A DNA stretch of 64,000 nt. Origin: Variovorax atrisoli 110B (GTDB lineage Bacteria > Pseudomonadota > Gammaproteobacteria > Burkholderiales > Burkholderiaceae_C). The stretch spans positions 124,001 to 188,000 of the forward strand of contig NZ_KB907451.1 of NCBI RefSeq assembly GCF_000382045.1, given 5' to 3'. Both the position numbers and the translations under genes were made by a program. The stretch's first letter is position 1, and each line of letters opens with the position of its first letter. Positions 1 through 9,700 of the stretch are shown piece by piece. The notes under the pieces are model-generated. The model worked only from the letters and a program-made list of their open reading frames with translations. It was not told the DNA's origin and made no database searches.

Positions 1-783
1 CGCCTCACGGGGCTCACCGAGCCCGGCGGGCACGTGCTGCCGATCATCGAGCGCATGCTGATGGAAAGCAGCAACCTCAAGCACGCGGGCCAGGAGTTCG
101 TCGCGCAGCAAAGCGGCCTGCTCTCGGTGGCGGCCACGCACTCGCAGGCGCGCTACGCGATGCCCGTGGCGGTGCAGGAATTCCGGGCGCAGTTCCCGAA
201 CGTGAAGCTGCACCTGCACCAGGGCTCGCCCAAGCAGATCGCGCAGATGCTGCTCGACGGCGAGGCCGACGTGGGCATCGCGACCGAGGCGCTGGGCGAC
301 TATCCGCAGCTGGTGGCCCTGCCCTGCTACCGCTGGACGCACTCGGTGATCGTGCCGCCGGAGCACCCGCTGCTCGACGCGCCGCTCACGCTGGAGGCGC
401 TCGCGCGCTACCCGCTCATCACCTACGACACGGGCTTCACCGGCCGCTCGCGCATCGACGAGGCCTTCGAGCAGCGCGGGGTGCAGCCCAACATCGTGCT
501 CGCCGCGATGGATGCCGACGTGATCAAGACCTACGTGCAGCTGGGCCTGGGCATCGGCATCGTGGCCGGCGTGGCCTACGAGGCCGAGCGCGACACGCAG
601 CTGCGTGCGATCGACGCGGGGCGGCTGTTCGGCATCAACCTCACCAAGCTGGCCGTGCGCAGGGGCACCTACCTGCGCAAATACGTCTATGCCTTCATCG
701 AATCCTTCGCCCCCACGCTGACGCGCGCTGTCGTCGAAGGGGCTCTGGGAGACCAGGAAAAGGCCTCCCACTACGAAATCTAG
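1..783 (+). CDS. cysB: LysR-type regulator, CysB/Cbl-like, 5'-truncated by window edge
   Basis: The reading frame is open from the first base, so the N-terminal winged-helix DNA-binding part lies upstream of the window and 260 residues remain. The visible part starts in the linker helix (LTEPGGHVLPIIERML) and runs through the whole effector-binding domain. Segments such as ATHSQARYAMP, GSPKQIAQMLLDGEADVGIATE, TGRSRIDEAFE and DVIKTYVQLGLGIGIVA match the CysB/Cbl branch, which senses O- or N-acetylserine and thiosulfate/sulfate status and activates sulfur-assimilation genes. Family assignment is firm; whether it is CysB or a Cbl/SsuB-type paralogue cannot be settled because the sulfur genes are outside the window. 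Confidence 0.88.
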   Translation, partial: RLTGLTEPGGHVLPIIERMLMESSNLKHAGQEFVAQQSGLLSVAATHSQARYAMPVAVQEFRAQFPNVKLHLHQGSPKQIAQMLLDGEADVGIATEALGDYPQLVALPCYRWTHSVIVPPEHPLLDAPLTLEALARYPLITYDTGFTGRSRIDEAFEQRGVQPNIVLAAMDADVIKTYVQLGLGIGIVAGVAYEAERDTQLRAIDAGRLFGINLTKLAVRRGTYLRKYVYAFIESFAPTLTRAVVEGALGDQEKASHYEI

Positions 784-910
784 GCTTTGTCCAGAAGCTG
801 CAGGGGGGTGTGTACCGGGGACGACAGAGTGGTTAAAAAAGAAGTCTGAAGCTTCACACAGGCGGCGTACATTCGGGTTAATTCCTTGGCTTCCTGGAAA
901 TGGATCAGCA

Positions 911-1177
911 ATGGCATCGTCGACCTCGCAGCAGCAGCAACAGCAAACAAGGGCCTCCCAGAGGGCGGCCGATGCAGCGGAGCGGCGAGAACGCCTGAGA
1001 CGGAGCCTCCCCGCCACGGTGGAACTGCTGCAGAACCGGCAGGCCGATCGCATCGACGATGCCGACATCGACGCCTACGTGAGCCTCAACTGGCTCGAGT
1101 GGCACGGCGGCGGCCTGCGCCTGACCATCACGGGCCGCAACGTCTGCGCCCAGTCGATACCCACTGCCCTGGCCTGA
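911..1177 (+). CDS. small hypothetical protein, 88 aa
   Basis: Starts at an ATG followed by a Gln-rich stretch (QQQQQQ at residues 7-12) and an Arg/Glu-rich helix (about 17-35), then a compact tail containing LNWLEWHGGGLRLT. No signal peptide, membrane segment or known domain is recognisable. The C-terminal tail looks like a small beta-rich motif. It is an isolated gene between the CysB-like regulator and an RcnB-like gene on the other strand. No strong Shine-Dalgarno is seen, so the start is provisional. Function unknown; it is judged real from its codon use and clean reading frame. Confidence 0.55.
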   Translation: MASSTSQQQQQQTRASQRAADAAERRERLRRSLPATVELLQNRQADRIDDADIDAYVSLNWLEWHGGGLRLTITGRNVCAQSIPTALA

Positions 1178-1198
1178 GGGTCATCGTTGCCTCGAATG

Positions 1199-1227
1199 AA
1201 AAAGCCGCCGCAGTGTCCTGCGGCGGC
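1199..1227 (-). terminator. rho-independent terminator of the RcnB-like gene
   Basis: A perfect 10-bp stem (GCCGCCGCAG / CTGCGGCGGC) with a 4-nt loop, followed on the minus strand by five T residues. It lies 24 bp past the stop codon of the minus-strand gene ending at 1251. Confidence 0.85.
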
Positions 1228-1250
1228 TTCGTGGCGCTTGCCGGTTGCCT

Positions 1251-1676
1251 TTACTGGCCGGCGATGATGTTCGCGATCACGCCCGTGGCGATGGCCGCGA
1301 GCACGAAGTCGCCGCCCACGCCCACCCACTGATAGCCGCGGGGCGGCTGCTGCAGCCTGTAGGCGCGCCAGTCCTGCACCACATAGTTGCGGCCGCGGTA
1401 TTCCGGCGGCACGCGGCCGCCGCGACGCCAGTCGGCATGCGGCTGCGGGAAGCCGCGGCGGTCGAACTGGCGGCCATCGCGGAAGTCCTGGTTGCCGCGG
1501 TAGTGGTCGCCGTGCGGGCCGCGGCGATCGAAATTGCGGTCGCGCTGCTCGTAGCGGCCGTCGCCGGGGCGGCCATGGTTGTCGAAGCGGCGGTCCTGCG
1601 CAAAGGCGCTTCCCGCGGCCATGCACATCGCGAGTGCCGCGGCTCCCACGGCCATGATCTTCGAGTTGGTTTTCAT
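1251..1676 (-). CDS. RcnB-family periplasmic protein
   Basis: 141-residue secreted protein. Residues 1-26 form a signal peptide (MKTNSK then a hydrophobic run ending AGSAFA, cleavage before QDRR). The middle is a His/Arg/Asp-rich low-complexity region that could bind metal. The C-terminal third (RVPPEYRGRNYVVQDWRAY, PPRGYQWVGVGGDFVLAAIATG) is the RcnB domain, known from E. coli RcnB, a periplasmic protein that modulates Ni/Co efflux by RcnA. No rcnA lies nearby, so a metal role here is inference. The start was placed at the Met of the signal peptide, not at the upstream in-frame codon. Confidence 0.85.
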   Translation of the reverse strand: MKTNSKIMAVGAAALAMCMAAGSAFAQDRRFDNHGRPGDGRYEQRDRNFDRRGPHGDHYRGNQDFRDGRQFDRRGFPQPHADWRRGGRVPPEYRGRNYVVQDWRAYRLQQPPRGYQWVGVGGDFVLAAIATGVIANIIAGQ

Positions 1677-1799
1677 CGGAACTCCTTCATGCGTTGATGA
1701 CGAGTTCATTGTGTGCCGCGCATGTGTCCGCTTCGGACCGTTCAGGTCGCGGTCAGGTGAAATCAGGTAAGCGCTGGTATCCGCGCGGCGCCTTGTCCT

Positions 1800-2396
1800 T
1801 CATGCCGCCGGGGCATAGCGGTTGACCACCATGCCGCACTCGTAGGCCGTCGAGCCCAGCAGCCTCAGCCTGTGGCCCTTGTGCGTGTCGTGGAACACAG
1901 AGCGCCCCGCGCCCACGGCCGTGGGGTTCACGAAGAACTGGAACTCGTCGACCAGGCCGGCCGCCACCAGCGCCGACGCGAAGCCCACGCCACCGATGGT
2001 GATGATGTCCTTGCCCGTCTCGCGCTTCAGCGCGTTCACCTCGTCCGCCATGCCGCCCCGCGCGATGACGGTGCGCTCCCATCGCGAGGACTCGAGCTTG
2101 TCGGTGAGCACGACCTTGCGCGCGTCGACGATCTTCTGCGCGAAGGCGTAGTGCGGATTCGCGGGAAATCTCTTGGCGGCACGGCCCCAGTGGTCGAGGT
2201 AGCCCTCCTGTGCGACGAGCCGGCTCAGCAGGATGGTGTCGATGCCGTCGAAGACGGCATTGAAGTCGCGCTTCAGCTTGTCGTCCCAGCCCCAGCGATC
2301 GCCCCAGCCCCAGAGCTGCCAGTCGAGGTTGCCATCCGCCGGCGACACGTGGCCGTCGACCGACATCTGCATTTGGAGAATGAGCTTTCTGGTCAT
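1800..2396 (-). CDS. dihydrofolate reductase-family protein (RibD C-terminal fold)
   Basis: 198 residues. The N-terminal MTRKLILQMQMSVDGHV, a central TILLSRLVAQEGYLDHW and the glycine-rich strand-turn DIITIGGVGFASALVAAGLVDEFQFFVNP match the NAD(P)H-binding DHFR/RibD-C superfamily. These stand-alone proteins are usually uncharacterised reductases and rarely true folate enzymes. The start has a good ribosome site (AAGGAG 6 nt upstream). It is divergent from an HxlR regulator, with a shared operator region between them, which makes it the likely regulated target. Confidence 0.85.
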   Translation of the reverse strand: MTRKLILQMQMSVDGHVSPADGNLDWQLWGWGDRWGWDDKLKRDFNAVFDGIDTILLSRLVAQEGYLDHWGRAAKRFPANPHYAFAQKIVDARKVVLTDKLESSRWERTVIARGGMADEVNALKRETGKDIITIGGVGFASALVAAGLVDEFQFFVNPTAVGAGRSVFHDTHKGHRLRLLGSTAYECGMVVNRYAPAA

Positions 2397-2454
2397 GCGC
2401 ACTCCTTTGGTTTCGTTGCCGGCAAGCTGGCGCTGCTCTCGGTGAGATACGAAG

Positions 2455-2514
2455 ACTGCTTGCCAAATGCAAGCGGTTGCAGTGTCGATCAACCGATATC
2501 AAAATGCAAGCAGT
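2455..2514. promoter_or_regulatory. candidate HxlR operator: inverted plus direct repeat
   Basis: ACTGCTTGC (2455-2463) and GCAAGCGGT (2469-2477) form an inverted repeat with 8 of 9 positions paired across a 5-bp spacer. A third copy of the half-site, GCAAGCAGT, stands at 2506-2514, so AAATGCAAGC-R-GTT occurs twice with a 37-bp period. The cluster lies in the intergenic space between the DHFR-like gene and the HxlR gene. Binding by that HxlR protein is inference. Confidence 0.6.
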
Positions 2515-2537
2515 TTTTAAAAGAGATCGGAAGAACC

Positions 2538-2960
2538 ATGGCCTCCAGCGAAAAGTCGGCGTGCCCTATCAACCTCGCGCTCGAAGTCTTCGGCGACCGG
2601 TGGAGCCTGCTGATCGTTCGCGACATGATGTTCGCGGACAAGCGCCACTTCCGCGAGTTCCTGCAGTCGGAGGAAGGCATCTCCTCCAACATCCTCGCGG
2701 AGCGGCTGAACAAGCTGGTCGAGTACGGCGTGCTCTCGAAGGCCGATGACCCCAGCCACAAGCAGAAGGCCGTCTACAGCCTCACGCCGACGGGCATCGA
2801 CCTGCTGCCGGTGGTCACGCAGATCGGCATCTGGGGCCGCAAGTACCGGCCTGTGACCAAGGAGAGCGCAGCGCCTTCGGTGGCCCTCGAAAAAGGCGGC
2901 GCCGCCCTGCAGAAGAAGATGCGGGCCGAGTTGGGCAAGGCGCATCTCGGCACGCACTAG
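2538..2960 (+). CDS. HxlR-family winged-helix transcriptional regulator
   Basis: 140 residues. The signature CPINLALEVFGDRWSLLIVRDM, followed by RHFREFLQSEEGISSNILAERLNKLVEYGVL and a beta-wing (KAVYSLTPTG), defines the HxlR/MarR-like HTH. The conserved N-terminal Cys (residue 8) is present, as in redox- or aldehyde-sensing members. It is divergent from the DHFR-like gene; half-site repeats in the gap suggest autoregulation and control of that neighbour. The start chosen is the ATG directly before the conserved CPI segment; the frame is open much further upstream, but that would overlap the promoter. Confidence 0.9.
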   Translation: MASSEKSACPINLALEVFGDRWSLLIVRDMMFADKRHFREFLQSEEGISSNILAERLNKLVEYGVLSKADDPSHKQKAVYSLTPTGIDLLPVVTQIGIWGRKYRPVTKESAAPSVALEKGGAALQKKMRAELGKAHLGTH

Positions 2961-3018
2961 AAAGCGAGACGCGGCGGCCGAGGGGCCGGCATGCGGCCCT
3001 GGCTGGCGGAGCGAAGAC

Positions 3019-3900
3019 TCAGCCGCCGACCGTGTTGTGGGCCTGGTGCACGCGCGAGCCGCTGCCGTTCCTCGGATCGCGGTCCACCGGCGGCAGGTCG
3101 AGCTCGATCAATGCACCGTGCGCCTTTGCCAGGTCGAAGCTGCCCGTGGACTGCGGCCTGTCGGTGTGCAGCACGAGCGCATAGGGGCCTTCGCCGCGCG
3201 CCGCGAGGCGCTGGCCGAGCCTTCCGCCGCCGTTCTCTCGGGGCGAGGAGAGCACCAGCACGCTGCGTCCCAGCGCGATGACGGCCATGCGCACGTTGCT
3301 GCCGGGCACCGCCACGGGCTCGCCGACGTGGGTGTCGGCATCGTCGGCGATGCTGCTGCCGAGCAGGGCGCGGTAGCGCGCCAGCGTCGCGTCGAGGTCG
3401 GCGACAGCCACCGCCAGGCTCGCGACGCCCAGCACGCCGTTGGCATGCACGCGCACGTCGCCTTCCGGCACGCGCAAGGCGCGCGGCGTGAGGTCGCCGC
3501 ACAGGAAGGGCAGGTCTGCAGAAAGCGGGCGTGCCGTCTGCCAGCGCAGGCGTTCGCCATCCGGCCGCACGCGGCCACCGTCGAGCGGGCCTTCGAGCAC
3601 GAGCCCCCGCGCCTTCGCGTCGTCCACGGTGGCGGCGGTGTCGCGCGGCAGCAATGCGAAGTCGACGATGCCCTCTCCATGCTTGTGCAGCAGCTGCCAC
3701 CAGCGCTCGCCGGGCGAGGGCTCGCGCCATGCGATCAGCTCCAGGTAGCTGCCGTCGGCGAACACCACCAGTGCGTTGTGCGTGGCGCGGCCCGGATGGT
3801 CGCCGCCGCGCAGCACATGGAATCCGAGCGCGCCGTAGTCGGCGATGGTGCGTTCGAGGTCGTGAACCGCGATGACGATGTGGTCGAGCCTGAGTGCCAT
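3019..3900 (-). CDS. VOC-superfamily (glyoxalase-like) protein
   Basis: 293 residues with two tandem beta-alpha-beta-beta-beta modules. The N-terminal module is LDHIVIAVHDLERTIADYGALGFHVLRGGDHPGRATHNALVVF with TYLELIA-like strand SYLELIAW; the C-terminal one is VASLAVAVADLDATLARYRALLG. This matches the large glyoxalase-like family (Glyoxalase_3 type), whose His/Glu residues bind a divalent metal in dioxygenases and isomerases. It is the last gene of the branched-chain-transporter operon, 28 bp after livF. Substrate unknown. Confidence 0.8.
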   Translation of the reverse strand: MALRLDHIVIAVHDLERTIADYGALGFHVLRGGDHPGRATHNALVVFADGSYLELIAWREPSPGERWWQLLHKHGEGIVDFALLPRDTAATVDDAKARGLVLEGPLDGGRVRPDGERLRWQTARPLSADLPFLCGDLTPRALRVPEGDVRVHANGVLGVASLAVAVADLDATLARYRALLGSSIADDADTHVGEPVAVPGSNVRMAVIALGRSVLVLSSPRENGGGRLGQRLAARGEGPYALVLHTDRPQSTGSFDLAKAHGALIELDLPPVDRDPRNGSGSRVHQAHNTVGG

Positions 3901-3928
3901 GAATGCGTTCTCCGTGAATGTTCCGAGT

Positions 3929-4788
<860 letters not shown>

Positions 4789-4792
<4 letters not shown>

Positions 4793-5652
4793 GCGGGCAC
4801 CGCCTCTTTCTCTTCGTGCGGCACATCCGCCGAACCCACCTGGCGATGGCCGAGATACGCCTCGATCACCGCCGGGTCATGGCGCACCTCGCCGGGCAGC
4901 CCTTCGGCGATCTTGCGGCCGTCGTCGAGCACGGCCACGCGGTCCGACAGCTGCATCACCAGGTCGAGCTTGTGCTCGATCAGCAGGATCGCCTGGCCGC
5001 GCGCCTTCAGGCCGCGGATGATCTCCAGCATCTCGGCCGTCTCGCTCTCGTTCATGCCGGCAGTGGGCTCGTCCAGCAGCAGCAGGCGCGGCTTCAGCGC
5101 GAGCGCGCGGGCGATCTCCACGCGGCGGCGGTTGGCGTACGAGAGGCTGTAGGCCGGGTGGTCGATGCGCGGCGCGAGGCGCTGGCCGAAGAGCGCGATG
5201 ATTTCTCGCGCCTCCTCGCGCAGCGCCTCTTCCTCGCGGCGCACCGCGCCGGGCTGCACCAGCGCGAGCGCCAGCTCGGCGATGGCGCCCAGCCCGGGCA
5301 CGCCGCCCAGGCGGGGGTTCACGGCGCGCAGCCGCGTGTGGGCGCCGACCAGCACGTTGTCGAGCACCGAGAGATTCGCGAACACGCGCCCATGCTGGAA
5401 GGTGCGCGCGAGCCCGCGCTGCGCGAGCTGCTGCGCAGGCAGGCCGGTGATGTCGCTCCCGTCGAACAGCACCTGTCCTTCGTCGGGCCTGTCGAGGCCG
5501 GTGACGAGGTTGAACAGCGTGGTCTTGCCCGCACCGTTCGGCCCGATCACGCTCAGCAGCTCGCCCTCGCCCACGTGCAGGTCGACCGCGTTGACGGCCG
5601 TGAGCCCGCCGAAGCGGCGCACGAGGCCGCGTATCTCAAGCAGCGACGGCAT
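4789..5652 (-). CDS. livG: branched-chain amino-acid-type ABC transporter ATPase (LivG)
   Basis: 287 residues. Walker A GPNGAGKTT (about 37-45), the LivG-specific RTFQHGRVFANLSVLDNVLVG, a signature region degenerate as YSLSYANRRRVEIARAL, and Walker B LLLLDEPTAGMN. The C-terminal EVRHDPAVIEAYLG is diagnostic of LivG. It overlaps the upstream OsmC gene by 17 bp and livF by 4 bp, so the three are translationally coupled. The signature loop reads SYANRRR where many LivG proteins have LSYGQQR. Confidence 0.93.
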
Positions 5653-6214
5653 CGTCCTCTGTCCGCGACGCGTTGGCAGCCCCGGCCTTCGAGTCGACCA
5701 GCTTCACCTCCGCGCGGATGGTCTGCGGATTGCGCAGCAGGTTGAGGATGGGGCAGTTGCGCTCCACCGCCTCGAACAGCGCGTCGATCTCCTCGCGGCT
5801 CGCGGGCGAGTCGATGTGCACCGTGTAGCCGATCTCGTGCGGCCAGATGGGCGTCTTCTCATGCCCCGGCTTGCCGCCGCGCGGATCGATGATGCCCGTG
5901 ACCTCCACCTCGAGGCTCTCTAGCGGAACCTGTCGCTCGGCCGCCTGGATCAGGAAGATGTGCGTGACGCAGGTGCCCAGCACGCCCAGCTGCAGCTCGG
6001 GGGAGCTGGGCCCGAGGTCGTAGCCCGCGAAATCCGGCGGGCTGTCGCTGATGACCTGGTGCTCGCGGATGCGCAGCCTGCGCACGCCGCTGCGGCCTTC
6101 GGCGCGCACGTTGGCCTTCAGCTGCACGGGCTTCGCAGCGCCCGCTTCGACGGCGGCGTTGCGCGCCAGCACCGCGGCGCGCTTCTCGGCGAGGTATTCG
6201 TTGAGGTGGCTCAT
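5636..6214 (-). CDS. OsmC/Ohr-family protein
   Basis: 192 residues. The OsmC fold is recognised from the strand-rich N terminus, the segment LGPSSPELQLGVLGTCVTHIFLIQAAE with its redox Cys, and ERNCPILNLLRNP with the second Cys. These two cysteines form the peroxide-reducing pair in OsmC/Ohr proteins. Embedding in a liv-type transport operon between permease and ATPase genes is unusual and may link import of a substrate to thiol- or peroxide-related chemistry. Whether it is a peroxidase or a YhfA-like homologue of unknown role is open. Confidence 0.85.
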   Translation of the reverse strand: MSHLNEYLAEKRAAVLARNAAVEAGAAKPVQLKANVRAEGRSGVRRLRIREHQVISDSPPDFAGYDLGPSSPELQLGVLGTCVTHIFLIQAAERQVPLESLEVEVTGIIDPRGGKPGHEKTPIWPHEIGYTVHIDSPASREEIDALFEAVERNCPILNLLRNPQTIRAEVKLVDSKAGAANASRTEDDAVAA

Positions 6215-6282
6215 GGTCTTCTATCTCTCGGTGATGGATGCACAACGGACATCGGGTTCGGGATCGATCCTTCGGGGGACAA

Positions 6283-6367
6283 CGCGGAGCAGGCTCAGCC
6301 GAGCCGCAGGTATCGACCCCGGACGGGGGTTGGCGAAGCGACAAAGAGTGCGCGAAGCCTGGGGGGA
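6283..6367 (+). repeat. dispersed repeat family B, copy 1
   Basis: Contains the family blocks GAGCCGCAGGT, ACCCCGGACGGGGGTTGGCG, AAGCGACA and GTGCGCGAAGCCTGGGGGG. Related copies stand at 38740-38834 (opposite strand) and 41192-41270. This copy ends 3 bp from the stop codon of the fused permease gene, in the gap before the OsmC gene. Confidence 0.7.
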
Positions 6368-6370
6368 AAC

Positions 6371-8200
6371 TCATACCGTGCCCAACAACCCCTGCGGCCG
6401 GAACCGGATCAACAGTAGCAGCGCCACCCCGTAGATCAGCATCCGGTACTCCGCCGTCACGCGGAACAGCTCCGGCAGGCTCACGAGCGCGACCGCGCCC
6501 AGCAGCGCGCCGCTGATGTTCCCGAGACCGCCGAGGATCACCATCGTCAGTGCGAGGATCGAGATCTGCGAGCCGAAGGTCTCATGGTTGATGTACGAGT
6601 ACATGTGCGCGGTGAAGGCGCCGCTCACGCCGGCCGCGAAGCCGCCGAAGCCGAAGGCCAGCGCCTTGTAGCGGTCGGGGCTCACGCCGTAGGCGCGCGC
6701 GGCCACCTCGTCCTCGCGCACCGCGCGGAAGGTGCGGCCCAGGTGCGAGCGCAGAAGGCGCCACTGCAGCAGCGATAGCAGCACCATCGCGCCGAACGAA
6801 GCCCAGTAGAGCGCCTCGTTCGACGACGCGTCGCGCCCGAACAGCGACAGCGGCGGAATGCCCGACACGCCGATGGGCCCGTGCGTGAGGCTTTCCCAGT
6901 TGAGGATGGTGAGCGCCACGATCTCGCCGATGCCCAGCGTGGCGATCGACACGTAGTGGCCGCGCAGCCTGAAGGCCGGGAAGATCAGCGCGGTGCCGAT
7001 CAGCGACGTGAGAAACCCCGCGAGCACGATGCCCGTGCCCACCGGCAGGCGAAGATCGAGCACCAGCAGCGACGACGCATAGGCCCCGATGGCCAGCAGC
7101 CCCGCGTGGCCCAGCGAGATCTGCCCGATGGTGCCCGCCACCAGCGTGAGGCTCAGCGCGAGCGCGCCGTAGAGCCATGCATTGGTGAGCGTCTGCAACA
7201 GGTAAGGCGACGGGTCGAACAGAGGCAGCGCCACCGCCGCTGCGAACAGCGCGAGCAGCAGGCTGCGCGGCACGTGCCACGGCTTGCTCGGCGCGATGAA
7301 GGTGCCCGTGAGCGGCTCGGGCGGCAATGCGCGCTTGCGCCCGAACAACCCGTTGGGCTTCCACAGCAGGATCACGAGCAGCAGCGCGAAGGCGAAGAGG
7401 TTGCGATACGGCGTGCCGAGGATCGCCACGCCATAGCTCTCGATCAGCCCCAGCAGCAGGCTGCCGGCGATGGCGCCCGGTACGTTGCCCACGCCGCCGA
7501 CCACGGTGGCCACCACGCCCTTGAGCGTGGCCTGGAAGCTCATCGCGGGGCTGATGTTGTTGTAGTACATGCCCACCAGCAGGCCCGAGAGGCCGCCCAG
7601 CGCGGCGGCGATGGCGAACACGGTCTGGTTCACGCGATCGACGTCCACGCCCATCTGCTGCGCGGCATCGCGGTCCTGTGCGGTGGCGCGCACGGCCCAG
7701 CCCAGCTTCGTGAAACGCAGGAAGCCGAAGAGCACCGCCGCGCTCGCGAGGCCGATGCCGGCGATGAGGATGTCGAGCGCGCCGATGGTGCCGGTGCCGA
7801 TCTGCAGCCGCCAGTCGGGCAGCTGCGTGGGCAGCGAGCGCGGGTCGGGGCTGAACACCAGCTGCACCAGGATGTCGAGCACGAAGCTGATGCCGATGGT
7901 GGCCAGCAGCGGCGCGATGCGCGCGGAGCCCTGCAGCGGCCGCAGGCCCACGCGCTCGATCAGCATGCCCAGCGCACCCGAGCCGATCACCACCAGCGCG
8001 ATGGTCACGGGCAGCGGCGTGTGCAGCCAGGTGATCGACGCCCAGCCGATGTACGCGCCCACCGTGTACACCGAACCATGCGCGAAGTTGATGAGGTGCG
8101 AGACGCCGAAGATCAGCGCGAGCCCCACCGCCAGCAGCGCATAGATGTTGCCGATGATCAGGCCGTTGACGGTGTAGTCGAAGAAGGAGATGAAGCTCAT
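6371..8200 (-). CDS. livHM: fused branched-chain amino-acid-type permease LivH-LivM
   Basis: 609 residues. The N-terminal half ([38 protein letters not shown], later [17 protein letters not shown]) is LivH. After a linker around 320-345 the C-terminal half ([42 protein letters not shown]) is LivM. Both carry the family EAA-like cytoplasmic loops and many membrane helices. In E. coli these are separate genes, so one chain here supplies the whole transmembrane pore. The start chosen is the Met at MSFISFFDY, because upstream codons translate a hairpin repeat. It follows the binding-protein gene by about 150 bp holding two repeats. Confidence 0.93.
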   Translation of the reverse strand: MSFISFFDYTVNGLIIGNIYALLAVGLALIFGVSHLINFAHGSVYTVGAYIGWASITWLHTPLPVTIALVVIGSGALGMLIERVGLRPLQGSARIAPLLATIGISFVLDILVQLVFSPDPRSLPTQLPDWRLQIGTGTIGALDILIAGIGLASAAVLFGFLRFTKLGWAVRATAQDRDAAQQMGVDVDRVNQTVFAIAAALGGLSGLLVGMYYNNISPAMSFQATLKGVVATVVGGVGNVPGAIAGSLLLGLIESYGVAILGTPYRNLFAFALLLVILLWKPNGLFGRKRALPPEPLTGTFIAPSKPWHVPRSLLLALFAAAVALPLFDPSPYLLQTLTNAWLYGALALSLTLVAGTIGQISLGHAGLLAIGAYASSLLVLDLRLPVGTGIVLAGFLTSLIGTALIFPAFRLRGHYVSIATLGIGEIVALTILNWESLTHGPIGVSGIPPLSLFGRDASSNEALYWASFGAMVLLSLLQWRLLRSHLGRTFRAVREDEVAARAYGVSPDRYKALAFGFGGFAAGVSGAFTAHMYSYINHETFGSQISILALTMVILGGLGNISGALLGAVALVSLPELFRVTAEYRMLIYGVALLLLIRFRPQGLLGTV

Positions 8201-8215
8201 GGCATGCCGGCTTTG

Positions 8216-8335
8216 CTCCCTCTCCCGCGTGCGGGAGAGGGTTGGGCTGAGGGTGCAGCGGCCGATGCGAGGGACTGCTGATTTGCGAAGGCCCCTGCCC
8301 TCACCCTGGACCTCTCCCGCAGGCGGGAGAGGGAA
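8216..8335. repeat. pair of oppositely oriented CCCTCTCCCGC hairpins
   Basis: First hairpin: CCCTCTCCCGC (8218-8228), GT, GCGGGAGAGGG (8231-8241), followed by TTGGGCTGAGGGTG. Second: GCCCTCACCCTGGA then CCTCTCCCGC (8311-8320), AG, GCGGGAGAGG (8323-8332). They are REP-like units placed head to head in the gap between the binding-protein and permease genes, where they could attenuate transcription or protect the upstream mRNA. Confidence 0.8.
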
Positions 8336-8351
8336 CAACGCGGAAGACGGC

Positions 8352-9536
8352 TCACTTGGAAGCGGCCACCGCCGCTTTCTCGTCCAGCTGCGCCCACTTG
8401 CCATCCTTGACGACGAGATTGACGCTCTTCACGCCGATGATCCGCCTCGTCTGCGGATCGAAGCTGGCCTTGCCGAAGATCACGCTGGGCACGTCCTTGA
8501 TCTTGTAGAACGCATCGCGCACCGCCTTGCGGTCGGCGCTGGGGCCGGCCTGGCGCAGCGCTGCGGCTGCGTACACCACCGCGTCGTAGGCGTAGGCGTT
8601 GAATGCGTCGGGCTCCTTGCCGTACTTCGCGCGGAAGCTCTTCACGAAGTCCTGCACCTCGGCGCGCGGCTCGTCGGGATAGAAGGCGGTGTTGGTGTAG
8701 ATGCCGTTCACCGCCGCGCCCCCGAGCTCGATGAACTTCGGCGAATACACCGAGCCCACCGCGGCGATGGGCTGCTTCAGCCCCACGCTGCGCACCTGGC
8801 CTGCGATGAGCGCGCCGTCGGGGTAGTAGGAGATGAGCACCAGCCCGTCGGGGTTGGCATCGCGCACGCGCACCAGGGTCGAGCGGAAGTCCTTCTCGTC
8901 GGGCTGGTAGCCCTCGGCGATGGCGACCTGCGCGCCGCGCTCCTGGGCGGCCTTCACGAGCACGTCCTTGCTGGTGCGGCCCCAGTCGGTGTTGAGATAC
9001 AGCACGGCGAGGCGCTTGAAGCCCAGCGTCTTCACCGCGAGCTCGGCCAGCAGGGGCTGCGCGTCGGCCTGGCTGATGGAGGGGCTCCAGATGTAGTCAC
9101 CGCCCTTGGTGAAGTCGGGGTGCGAGTTGGTGAAGCCCAGCTGCACGAGGCCCGCACGCTGGTAGATCGGCGATGCGGCCATCGAGGCCGGGCTGGAGAA
9201 GTCGCCGAGCTCGATGAGCACGCGCTTGTCGTTCACCAGCTTCTGCGCGATGGCCACTGACTGGCGCGGGTCGCTCTGGCTGTCCTCGAAGTTGTAGGCC
9301 AGCGGACGGCCGTGGATGCCGCCCTGCGCGTTGATGTGCTCCAGCGCGAGGTCGAAGCCGGCCTTCCACTGCGCGCCGTACTGCGCGTTCTGCCCGGTGA
9401 CGGGCCCGCTCACGCCGAACCACACCGGCTCGCCGGTGGCAGGCGCTGCCAGCGCGGCGAAAGGCGCAGCCAGCAGGGCCACGGAGAGTGCGGCCACATG
9501 ACGCAGGAAACGGTGGCGGTTCAAGAGCAGCGGCAT
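8352..9536 (-). CDS. periplasmic branched-chain amino-acid-type ABC substrate-binding protein
   Basis: 394 residues. The signal peptide spans about 1-31 ([25 protein letters not shown]). The mature part is a type I periplasmic binding protein (Leu/Ile/Val or amide binding, FmdD/UrtA class): [47 protein letters not shown], then [21 protein letters not shown] and [15 protein letters not shown]. First gene of the operon. The ligand cannot be read from sequence; such systems carry amino acids, urea, amides or aromatic acids. Confidence 0.92.
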   Translation of the reverse strand: MPLLLNRHRFLRHVAALSVALLAAPFAALAAPATGEPVWFGVSGPVTGQNAQYGAQWKAGFDLALEHINAQGGIHGRPLAYNFEDSQSDPRQSVAIAQKLVNDKRVLIELGDFSSPASMAASPIYQRAGLVQLGFTNSHPDFTKGGDYIWSPSISQADAQPLLAELAVKTLGFKRLAVLYLNTDWGRTSKDVLVKAAQERGAQVAIAEGYQPDEKDFRSTLVRVRDANPDGLVLISYYPDGALIAGQVRSVGLKQPIAAVGSVYSPKFIELGGAAVNGIYTNTAFYPDEPRAEVQDFVKSFRAKYGKEPDAFNAYAYDAVVYAAAALRQAGPSADRKAVRDAFYKIKDVPSVIFGKASFDPQTRRIIGVKSVNLVVKDGKWAQLDEKAAVAASK

Positions 9537-9700
9537 GGTGTCGTTCCGGTCCGGTGATGGAGTGAGAGGTGCAGGGAGCCAGTCATTCTTCGCCCGCGCT
9601 CCACGCCGTGGAACGAACAAAAACGGAGAGGCTTATGCGCTTTCCGAGCAAAGGGACAAGCCCTCGCCGGCCATCGCGCTGCGATTAAGCTGCGCGCCAC

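Noticed and set aside
886..1332. Plus-strand frame of 148 codons
   Set aside because: Runs through the terminator and into the RcnB gene; no signal or domain. The 88-codon frame at 911 is preferred.
1753..2502. Alternative frames and upstream starts for the DHFR-like gene
   Set aside because: The Met at 2396 has AAGGAG directly upstream and the family start; longer forms run through the operator.
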